Shown: positions 8,235-14,968 of the stretch, one piece after another | Layout of the letters: every line of letters starts with the position of its first letter | How positions within the stretch are numbered: position 1 is the stretch's first letter | From: Bacteroidota bacterium | Lineage (GTDB): Bacteria > Bacteroidota > Bacteroidia > Chitinophagales > Saprospiraceae | Direction of reading: 5' to 3' | Assembly: GCA_029573365.1 (NCBI GenBank) | Contig: JAKQGD010000425.1 | Coordinates: 1 to 17,285, forward strand | Length of the DNA stretch: 17,285 bases | Made by a program: the position numbers and the translations under genes | Notes under the pieces: generated by a model | Told to the model about the DNA's origin: nothing | The model's input: the letters and a program-made list of their open reading frames with translations, nothing else | Databases searched by the model: none

Positions 8235-8241
8235 GTGGACA

Positions 8242-8249
8242 CAAAATTA
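8242..8249 (-). promoter_or_regulatory. Putative -7 promoter element of the pseudouridine synthase gene
   Basis: The minus strand reads TAATTTTG, a full match to TAnnTTTG, with only 7 nt between its last G and the ATG. A -33 TTTG is not evident at the expected distance. If real, the transcript is almost leaderless. Confidence 0.4.
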
Positions 8250-8414
8250 CGAAGGTGGCACCGTTATTATGTACAGGATACCCCGTTCAGAGTAGATTTT
8301 CTGCTAAAAAATTTATATTCCGGGTTTACTGTAATGAGATTTCTCTATACTTTTCAACTTTATAAAGGTTAGGGATAATTTCCGATTGCTGAGTATTTTA
8401 CGGACATTTGCAAA

Positions 8415-9338
8415 ATGAAAATGAGCATAAAAGTCTGTTCTTTATTTATTTTTGGCTTGCTGTTTACGTCAGCCTGCCGCAAACATACCGTACCTGTGCC
8501 ATATCAGGATGACGAGGTCGAATCCATGGATTCCGTCGTTTTTGAAGCAGGCATAGCTGCAGGGACACTTACAAACAGGGCGATCAATGAAGCTTCGGGT
8601 ATGGATATGTCCATACTCCACCCCTATAAACTATGGACACACAATGATTCTGGTGACAAACCACGGTTATACATCCTCGATACCCTTGCGAGGCATTTAC
8701 GCACTTTTACCGTCGAAAACAGCGACAACAGAGACTGGGAAGACATAGCAGTTGCCAGGGATCCTGTATCGGGCCGTAGCAGATTATTTATTGCCGACAT
8801 AGGAGACAACCTGGCAGTGTATGACCACGGCCGCATTTTTTTAGCTGATGAGCCGCTATTACAAAATGCCTCGGATTCTGTCATCACGCCTGTAAACAAA
8901 ATCGTTTTCCGGTTCGATGATGGCCGCAGAGACGCCGAATCACTCATGGTTGACCCACTATCCGGTGACATCTTTTTAATCAGCAAAAGAGAGACCAATG
9001 TGCACCTGTACAGGATCACATATCCGTACAATATGACCGATACAGTCACTGCAGTGAAAGTCCTCGAAATGCCTTACACCTACATTGTGGCAGCAGACAT
9101 ATCTCATGATGGTACAGAAATCCTGCTTAAAAATTATGACAAAATCTGGCACTGGTATCGTAAAAAAGGATCAACAGTGCCGGAAGCACTAGCTGGCACA
9201 CCTACTGAACTAACCTATCTGCGTGAGCCCCAGGGCGAAAGCCTTTGCTGGGGCATGAATACCACTATCTTTTACACGCTAAGCGAAGAATCCCTCTTCA
9301 AAGTTACCCCTGTGCTTTACAAGTATAAAAGGAAATAG
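8415..9338 (+). CDS. Putative lipoprotein of unknown function, probably beta-propeller-like
   Basis: A 307-aa exported protein. Residues 1-20 are a signal peptide and Cys21 (LLFTSAC) is a plausible lipidation site, although the -3 residue is Thr rather than the usual Leu/Val/Ile. The mature part has conserved-looking acidic motifs: NEASGMDMS, WTHNDSGDKPRLYILD (NDSGD at 77-81), NRDWEDIAV (105-113) and FIADIGDN (125-132), then DAESLMVDPLSGDIFLISKRE. Repeating strands such as 'rLyilD', 'lFIaDiGDN' and 'gdIFLIsK' suggest a propeller fold with Asp-rich turns. I recognise this as an uncharacterised exported family and assign no activity. ATG 8415 and ATG 8421 are both possible starts. It ends 1 nt from the convergent metallopeptidase stop. 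Confidence 0.82.
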   Translation: MKMSIKVCSLFIFGLLFTSACRKHTVPVPYQDDEVESMDSVVFEAGIAAGTLTNRAINEASGMDMSILHPYKLWTHNDSGDKPRLYILDTLARHLRTFTVENSDNRDWEDIAVARDPVSGRSRLFIADIGDNLAVYDHGRIFLADEPLLQNASDSVITPVNKIVFRFDDGRRDAESLMVDPLSGDIFLISKRETNVHLYRITYPYNMTDTVTAVKVLEMPYTYIVAADISHDGTEILLKNYDKIWHWYRKKGSTVPEALAGTPTELTYLREPQGESLCWGMNTTIFYTLSEESLFKVTPVLYKYKRK

Positions 9339-9339
9339 G

Positions 9340-11682
9340 TCAGGGCCTGATGTCCTTTTGTTTAGCTTTTTGCATGGGATTGGGCTTGGGCTTAAATTTA
9401 TGTTGTTTAAATATCTGAAATCTGGTAGGTATTTCCCTGACGGGGAATGAATTGTTTGACTCGTCGATGTCCGCGGTTTCCTTGTAGGGATCGAGGATTA
9501 TAGATTTTACTTCCTTGTTTTTAACAAACACCTTGGTTACCTTTTCCTCGTTGAGCCTCCATATTTCTACAGGTACACGTTCCACCTCTTTTGTGCCGTC
9601 TTCAAAAGTCCACTCTATAATGATGGGCATGACCAGTCCCCCTTTGTTGCTGAAGTGGAGTTCGTAATAATTTTTTTTGCCATATTTAGCTTCCTTTTCT
9701 TCGCGGGTCATCAGGCTGTCATACTTCATCTGGACAGTGACATCTATGGAATCTTCCGTTTCCCAGGGCCTGTATGTGTTGTAAAAATCGCTGACAGATG
9801 TATCTCTCTCTACTGGGAATGTGCCAAACTCCGCCCTGTTTCTCTGGCGGGTGATAAAATCCTGAGGTTTTTTGATGACATTTTTAAACGTGTCAATCTT
9901 TTTTTGTGGGTCTTTGTCCATGTCTACCTTGTACCATTGCACACTGTCCAGGGATATATCTACAGCATCAATACCATAAAACCATCCCCTCCAGAACCAG
10001 TCAAGGTCCACGCCGCTGGCCTCTTCCATGGTGCGGAAAAAATCTTCGGGCGTCGGGTGTTTAAAGGCCCATCTGCGACAATACTCTCTGAATGCATGGT
10101 CAAAAAGTTCTCGGCCCATGATGGTCTCCCGCAGAATATTTAGGGCAGTCGCCGGTTTGTCATAGGCGTTGTTGCCGTAATCCACGATATTTTCGCTGTT
10201 GGTCATAATGGGCTCCAGCTGGTTTTTGGGGCGTTTCATATAATCTACGATGGTGTGTGCAGGCCCCGAAGAAGAAGGATAGTTGTTGTCCCACTCCTGC
10301 TCGGTGATAAACTGCATAAAACTGTTGATGCCTTCGTCAAACCAAGCCCATTGTCTCTCGTCGCTGTTGATGATCATAGGGAAATAGGTGTGGCCGATTT
10401 CGTGGATTATGACCAGGATGGCTGCATTTTTGGAGCCTTCGGTATATGTGCCGTCAGGCTGTCCACGGCCCGGATTAAAGGCGATCATAGGATACTCCAT
10501 GCCATTGGCTGCTTCGACAGATATGGCTACCGGGTATGGGTAAGGTATACTGTACTTTGAATAAGTACGCAGGGTATGGTCTACCACTTTTGTGGAATAT
10601 TTGTGATAAATCGGATAAGCTTCCTTGCCGTAAAGACTCATGCACATCACTTTCTGCCCCAGTTCGTTGTAATGCGGCATGGCATCCCAGCAGAATTTTT
10701 TACTTGCAGTCCAGGCAAAATCCCGTACATTGGTGGCTTTGTATTTCCATGTTTGCATCTTTGAAGACACGGGTGATTGCTCATTGGTCCTTGCTTCATC
10801 AAGTGTTACAATGTCAAACGGCACCTTGCTGTTCTGAGCCTGTGTCCACCGCGAATACTGGGTAGGTGTCAGCACTTCTTTGTAATTCTGGCACTGCCCC
10901 GTACCTGCTACTACATGATCCGCTGGCAGGGTAATCTGTACATCATAATCGCCGAAAGCAAGAGCAAACTCACCCCGGCCGACAAACTGCTTATTTTGCC
11001 ACCCTTCGAAATCACTGTAGACACACATACGGGGAAACCACTGGACCACGGTATAGAGATAATTGCCGTAATCTGCAAAATACTCATAGCCGCCGCGTCC
11101 CCAGCTGGGGGTTTTCATACGATCTATCATGTGATAATTCCAGTCTATGTTGAAAACCACTTTTTTGCCGGGAAGCAAGGGTTGCGGCAGGTCTATTCTC
11201 ATCATGGTCTGGTTGATCATATACGGCAAAGGCTGACCTTTTTCCGAGGTCACTTTCAGGATGTTGACACCGTATTTTTCGAGTTGTTCGACAGCTTCAA
11301 ACCTATCGATACTGCCCTGATTCATTACATCAAACATCCTCGTCGCATTCATGTGATGCTTCATGGAAGTGGGGTTGTGTTCGTTTTCGTCGAGCTGCAG
11401 CCAAAGAAAACTCAGTGCCACCGGCGAATGGTTGTGGTATGTGATCGTTTCTGAGCCGTCAATCCTTTGCTCTTTGGTATTGAGAGTACATTTTATTCGA
11501 TAGTCGGCTTTTTGTTGCCAGTATCTTGGTCCGGGGGCACCATCCGCTCCGCGGTATTCGTTTGGGGACCTGAGGATGTTGTCCAATTGTTCAAATTTTC
11601 TGGCGTGGTTTGACCTTTCCTGGGCGGTAAGTGTAGTCAGACTCCAGATACATGCTGTTATGATGATTAATGATATTCTCAT
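9340..11682 (-). CDS. Secreted M1-family zinc metallopeptidase
   Basis: A 780-aa gluzincin of the M1 (aminopeptidase N-like) family that removes N-terminal residues from peptides. Residues 1-20 form a signal peptide (MRISLIIITACIWSLTTLTA), so it acts outside the cytoplasm. The zinc site is complete: HEIGH at 427-431 (zinc ligands His427 and His431, catalytic Glu428), followed 18 residues later by Glu450 in WFDEG. The exopeptidase motif appears as NGMEYPM (393-399), a variant of GAMEN. YDKPATALNIL downstream is the usual position of the transition-state Tyr. The C-terminal region resembles the Ig-like tail of such enzymes and ends in a very basic stretch rich in Lys and Pro. No sorting domain is seen, so a periplasmic location or another export route is possible. 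It is expressed separately, with two -7 matches upstream. Confidence 0.93.
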   Translation of the reverse strand: MRISLIIITACIWSLTTLTAQERSNHARKFEQLDNILRSPNEYRGADGAPGPRYWQQKADYRIKCTLNTKEQRIDGSETITYHNHSPVALSFLWLQLDENEHNPTSMKHHMNATRMFDVMNQGSIDRFEAVEQLEKYGVNILKVTSEKGQPLPYMINQTMMRIDLPQPLLPGKKVVFNIDWNYHMIDRMKTPSWGRGGYEYFADYGNYLYTVVQWFPRMCVYSDFEGWQNKQFVGRGEFALAFGDYDVQITLPADHVVAGTGQCQNYKEVLTPTQYSRWTQAQNSKVPFDIVTLDEARTNEQSPVSSKMQTWKYKATNVRDFAWTASKKFCWDAMPHYNELGQKVMCMSLYGKEAYPIYHKYSTKVVDHTLRTYSKYSIPYPYPVAISVEAANGMEYPMIAFNPGRGQPDGTYTEGSKNAAILVIIHEIGHTYFPMIINSDERQWAWFDEGINSFMQFITEQEWDNNYPSSSGPAHTIVDYMKRPKNQLEPIMTNSENIVDYGNNAYDKPATALNILRETIMGRELFDHAFREYCRRWAFKHPTPEDFFRTMEEASGVDLDWFWRGWFYGIDAVDISLDSVQWYKVDMDKDPQKKIDTFKNVIKKPQDFITRQRNRAEFGTFPVERDTSVSDFYNTYRPWETEDSIDVTVQMKYDSLMTREEKEAKYGKKNYYELHFSNKGGLVMPIIIEWTFEDGTKEVERVPVEIWRLNEEKVTKVFVKNKEVKSIILDPYKETADIDESNNSFPVREIPTRFQIFKQHKFKPKPNPMQKAKQKDIRP

Positions 11683-11708
11683 GCCAATTGTTTGACTTTG
11701 TTAAACTT

Positions 11709-11716
11709 CAAAATTA
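11709..11716 (-). promoter_or_regulatory. Candidate -7 element (proximal) of the M1 peptidase gene
   Basis: The minus strand reads TAATTTTG, a full match to TAnnTTTG, 26 nt before the ATG at 11682. No clear -33 TTTG is present at 19-21 bp. Confidence 0.35.
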
Positions 11717-11742
11717 CGATTTGCACCTGATTATTGCGGCAG

Positions 11743-11750
11743 CAAATATA
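11743..11750 (-). promoter_or_regulatory. Candidate -7 element (distal) of the M1 peptidase gene
   Basis: The minus strand reads TATATTTG, a full match to TAnnTTTG, 60 nt before the ATG. It lies between the end of the export operon and the peptidase, which supports independent transcription. No -33 TTTG is evident. Confidence 0.4.
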
Positions 11751-11788
11751 CAAAATGCACTGACCTCCCGATAAATACCGCAGATTTG

Positions 11789-13045
11789 TCAGTCAAGGAA
11801 CGGAATTCCCTTTGCTAAATAATTTTTCATGGGCTTGTCGTATAACTTACCGGAAAGGTGGAGCAAACGAATATACAATTCTGTAAGGTCAGAATGGGCT
11901 TCCAATGTTTTACTTTCAATATTAAGCTCATCCATTAAAATATCGTTTTGTTTCAATGGGTCAAGCCTGCCGGAATCCAGAATCCTAGTTTTGAGTTGAT
12001 TGTATTTTTTGTCCTGAGGTATTGTTTTAAGCATATTGTGGAGGGCAAGTTTCTGTTCAAATTCATTCCTGGCATCATCAAATTCCTCCTTGGTTCTTTT
12101 TATTATGTCTGAGATGTCTCTGGCTGCTATTTTTTGTTTTGTAACAATGTCGGCCAGGTCCAACTTTGTTGACCCTTTGTAAGGAAAAACCAATCCGATG
12201 CCTACAGAAAACCTGTTTTCCGGAAGGAGATCCTCCCTTACCGTATAACGTGCCTGCACGAAGTCCAGGATTTTGGCAGATGCCGCTTTTTCGGCATGAT
12301 AGGAAGCATCCAGATAATCGATCTGTGCCCGCTTACCGGCTGTTTCATGCAGGAAAGTGGTGTCAGGTTGCAGTGTTGCAATGACCATACTTATCTCTTC
12401 CGGTCCTATGGTCGGTATCTCTGCAGAAAGCGTAGTATCAAGGCCCATGTAGGACGCCAGATTTGTAAATTCTTCCTTTTTTTCGCCTAGGGCAGCAGCA
12501 CCAGCCAGGATCAAGGTTCGGAGTTCCAGGTAATCGGATAAATCCGTTGACTGGCCCGCAGTCAGGATTTTTTCTGTAAGCTCTGATTTCCGTACCAGCA
12601 GGTTGTTTTCCTTTTCCAGGAGTGCTGATTCGGCGTTAAGCCGCCACAATCTGACATACCTGAGGTAGGCATCAAGTATCTTTTCTCTTGCCATGGCCCG
12701 CGTGTCCTGGTCCTGCAGTCGTAGATAAGCCTGCTGTTTTTGGAGGAGGGATTTCCGTTCCCTGATTGTATTGAATGAAGCCCGGAGCGTAAACTGTTGT
12801 CTGGCCAGGGTCAGCCTGTCTGTAAAGGGACGCAGTTCTACCTTCTCCAGCAGGGGTAACCTGTAATCCAGGTGACTTAGCTGCAACCCCAGATCTGAAT
12901 AAGGCCCCGTTTGGTAAGCATGGACCGTTTTTCGGAGATAATCGCTGAAAGATGAGGACTGGCTTGATGAGGACAACGATAACAACATAAGCCAGACAAG
13001 CAGCATCTGGCCGGGACTTTTTTTCTGTGTTGCCGTACTTTTCAT
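11789..13045 (-). CDS. TolC-like outer-membrane efflux/secretion channel protein
   Basis: A 418-aa protein and the last gene of a three-gene operon. It has an N-terminal hydrophobic signal (MLLVWLMLLSLSSSS). Two long helical, coiled-coil-prone regions (about residues 85-200 and 285-400) are separated by strands that fit TolC-type beta segments, notably RQQFTLRASFNTIRE and NRFSVGIGLVFPYKG followed by DIVTKQKIAARD. This internally duplicated helix-strand-helix plan is that of the outer-membrane efflux protein family, in which a trimer forms a channel across the outer membrane and periplasm. Sequence conservation is weak, so the call rests on architecture and on the adjacent HlyD gene. The start is supported by the ATGA overlap with that gene, which suggests translational coupling. 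Confidence 0.78.
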   Translation of the reverse strand: MKSTATQKKSPGQMLLVWLMLLSLSSSSQSSSFSDYLRKTVHAYQTGPYSDLGLQLSHLDYRLPLLEKVELRPFTDRLTLARQQFTLRASFNTIRERKSLLQKQQAYLRLQDQDTRAMAREKILDAYLRYVRLWRLNAESALLEKENNLLVRKSELTEKILTAGQSTDLSDYLELRTLILAGAAALGEKKEEFTNLASYMGLDTTLSAEIPTIGPEEISMVIATLQPDTTFLHETAGKRAQIDYLDASYHAEKAASAKILDFVQARYTVREDLLPENRFSVGIGLVFPYKGSTKLDLADIVTKQKIAARDISDIIKRTKEEFDDARNEFEQKLALHNMLKTIPQDKKYNQLKTRILDSGRLDPLKQNDILMDELNIESKTLEAHSDLTELYIRLLHLSGKLYDKPMKNYLAKGIPFLD

Positions 13046-14025
13046 AGGCTGTGTGAAGGTCTGATTTTCAGGACCTCCTTTTGAAAAAAGGCATTTCCGG
13101 AATTTATCCTGATATAAACCTCCACGCCGTAGGTTTTGACATCGGCAACTTTACGAAATTTTTCAGGTATCTCTATGATGCGGTGCCCTATGGCCATTAC
13201 GATACCGGATGAGGTCTTGTCAGGGTGATAAAGAGAGGTTATGACTACGCTGTCGCCTACTGAAATGCCGGAAGTGTTTTTTTCGCTGATGTAGCCAATG
13301 ACCATGGGTGGAGTGGGCTCATACATGGTCACAATGGGGGTAAAAGACTTAATGTTTTCGCCTTCGCGGATAGCCACATTGCCAATGATGCCATCAAAGG
13401 GAGCTGTGATGACAAGGCCCCTTTTGCGTGCCTCAGCGTATGATTTTCTGGCATCGGCCTGTCGGATCTGAGACTGCACAGGATTGGGCGATTTTTGGAG
13501 TTGCCTGTATCTTGTCATCAGCCTGTTGTAAGATTCGCGTACCGAGGTGAGTTCTTTTTCCAGGGAGGCTACCTCAGGATTTTTATCGGCTTTGGAGCCT
13601 GTCAGGCCGCTGTAAAAACCGCTTTCTTCACGGGCCTGCTCTATTTTGGCCTCCAGGGCACTTTCACGGACTTCGAGTTCGTTTTGCAGCCTGGAGATTT
13701 CTGCTTTTACCTCCTCTGCTTCTTTGTCAATTCGGGCATACAGACCGTCTTTTGACAAGTCCGCCTGGCGTATCTCCTCGTCCAGCTCCGGTTTGAAGCC
13801 GTAAATAAGGGTGTCCCCCTTTTTTACATGATCGCCCAGAGCTACATGGACCCTGACTACTAACATGTCCTGGTCTGAGTTGATGTCGGACTGCTTGTTT
13901 TCAGCAAAACCGAGGAAACTTGCCTGAGTGCCGGTGATGATGTGACTGAGTTTCCACGTGCTCACCATAAGCAGGGGTACAAGCAGCCAGTAGACAGGAT
14001 TGAAACGGGATAAAATATTTTTCAT
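13042..14025 (-). CDS. HlyD-family periplasmic adaptor (membrane fusion protein)
   Basis: Periplasmic adaptor that normally links an inner-membrane pump to a TolC-like channel. From ATG 14025 it is 327 aa. There is one N-terminal membrane anchor (VYWLLVPLLMVSTWKL, 11-26), then a lipoyl/biotinyl half-motif (VVRVHVALGDHVKKGDTLIY, 56-75). A charged coiled-coil hairpin (about 80-200) follows, then the second lipoyl half (LVITAPFDGIIGNVAIREGE, 204-223) and a beta-barrel region (MVIGYISEKNTSGISVGDSV). The frame is open upstream to an ATG at 14151, but that extension overlaps the DUF4956 gene by 125 nt and hides the membrane anchor. ATG 14025 follows the DUF4956 TGA by a single base and gives normal topology. 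It overlaps the next gene by ATGA. Confidence 0.9.
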   Translation of the reverse strand: MKNILSRFNPVYWLLVPLLMVSTWKLSHIITGTQASFLGFAENKQSDINSDQDMLVVRVHVALGDHVKKGDTLIYGFKPELDEEIRQADLSKDGLYARIDKEAEEVKAEISRLQNELEVRESALEAKIEQAREESGFYSGLTGSKADKNPEVASLEKELTSVRESYNRLMTRYRQLQKSPNPVQSQIRQADARKSYAEARKRGLVITAPFDGIIGNVAIREGENIKSFTPIVTMYEPTPPMVIGYISEKNTSGISVGDSVVITSLYHPDKTSSGIVMAIGHRIIEIPEKFRKVADVKTYGVEVYIRINSGNAFFQKEVLKIRPSHSL

Positions 14026-14026
14026 A

Positions 14027-14728
14027 TCAGCCGGCACCTGTGGTATTAAAATTGTCTTCAAAAACCAGCCGCTGTATTTTGACACCTGAAAACTCATGCA
14101 ACATGTCATGGAGTTTTCTTGCTTCATGGATGTCGCGGACGATAAAGGCAAATTCGTATTCAGTAGCTTCTGTTCCGTCAGGAGACTGGGTGACGCGGTA
14201 CCTTACGAGCCTGTGAGTGACAGCGTGCCTGGCGATCAGATTTTCTATGCTTTGCAGTACGTTCATGTCATTGCCGGTATCCAGTCTGACACTGCCTTTT
14301 ATTTGCTTGGAAATACTAAAAGGAGTCAGCCTGAGGAAAAAGATGATAAGACAGAATGCCAGAGTACCCAGAGTGGCATTAACAAAGCTATGTACTCCGC
14401 ATGCAATACCTACCGCCATGGTGGCAAAGATAAATGCAATGTCGCGGGGATCAGATATGATGGATCGGAAACGTATGATAGCCAGTGCACCGAATATTCC
14501 AAAACTGAGGGCCAGGCTGTCGCCAATAGACTGCATGATTGTGGCTGTGACCAGGGACATGAGCATAAGCGACTGTATAAAATTCTGTGCCCTTCCCATC
14601 TGCGGAGTGGTCTTGTCGTATGTAAATACCAGTAAGGCCGACAGCAGCAGCGTCATCATGATGGTAAAGAGTGTCATCAGCACTGATTCGCCGGATGCCA
14701 TCTCTTGAATCTGATTTAATTCAGGCAT
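14027..14728 (-). CDS. DUF4956 integral membrane protein
   Basis: First gene of the export-like operon, 233 aa. It has about five membrane segments (roughly residues 16-36, 50-67, 70-86, 95-113, 115-133). The family-typical core is FGIFGALAIIRFRSIISDPR (76-95), then DIAFIFATMAVGIACG. The C-terminal ~95 residues form a soluble, probably cytoplasmic alpha/beta domain (QSIENLIARHAVTHRLVRYR to GVKIQRLVFEDNF). DUF4956 has no assigned biochemical function. In other genomes it is often beside VTC-like polyphosphate polymerase and CotH kinase genes; here it sits instead with an adaptor and an outer-membrane channel protein. The membrane core and small C-terminal domain recall MgtC/SapB proteins (my inference). 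No Shine-Dalgarno site is evident. A -7 match lies 35 nt upstream. Confidence 0.88.
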   Translation of the reverse strand: MPELNQIQEMASGESVLMTLFTIMMTLLLSALLVFTYDKTTPQMGRAQNFIQSLMLMSLVTATIMQSIGDSLALSFGIFGALAIIRFRSIISDPRDIAFIFATMAVGIACGVHSFVNATLGTLAFCLIIFFLRLTPFSISKQIKGSVRLDTGNDMNVLQSIENLIARHAVTHRLVRYRVTQSPDGTEATEYEFAFIVRDIHEARKLHDMLHEFSGVKIQRLVFEDNFNTTGAG

Positions 14729-14763
14729 TGTTTTGTCGGATCGTGTTTATTCAAAATATTTTC

Positions 14764-14798
14764 CAAAAGTAATAAATGTACCGATATTAAAGGACAAA
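14764..14798 (-). promoter_or_regulatory. Putative promoter of the DUF4956-HlyD-TolC operon
   Basis: The minus strand carries TACTTTTG (14764-14771), a full TAnnTTTG match 35 nt before the ATG. TTTG (14795-14798) lies 23 bp further upstream, slightly longer than the usual 19-21 bp spacing. It is divergent from the receptor promoter. Confidence 0.45.
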
Positions 14799-14904
14799 GC
14801 AGGCCGATTGTACTGATTTTTATAAAATAGTATTATCCTAAAATTAAAAGAAGTGTTGCGACTGGTCCGATAAAAAATTCCTGGCAACAAAAATGCTGTT
14901 TTTT

Positions 14905-14935
14905 TTTGCCGAAAGGGAAAGACATTTTATATTTG
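14905..14935 (+). promoter_or_regulatory. Consensus Bacteroidota promoter of the TonB-dependent receptor
   Basis: TTTG at 14905-14908, exactly 19 bp of spacer, then TATATTTG at 14928-14935: both boxes match the consensus perfectly. It ends 33 nt before ATG 14969. It also shows that an in-frame ATG at 14906 cannot be the start used from this promoter, because that ATG lies inside the -33 region. Confidence 0.75.
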
Positions 14936-14968
14936 TCCTTATTTATAATTAGTCTAAATAAACACAAT

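Noticed and set aside
10777..11454. 225-codon plus-strand open frame inside the M1 peptidase
   Set aside because: Fully antisense to a conserved metallopeptidase region, with no recognisable domain or promoter.
11759..11793. Inverted repeat ACTGAC...GTCAGT near the end of the TolC-like gene as a terminator
   Set aside because: Only 6 bp of stem with a 23-nt loop and no good T run; likely chance.
14096..14635. 179-codon plus-strand open frame inside DUF4956
   Set aside because: Shadow of the DUF4956 membrane core; the Cys/Lys-rich translation looks non-native.
14906..14968. 21-residue N-terminal extension of the TonB receptor
   Set aside because: It overlaps the promoter and would bury the signal peptide.
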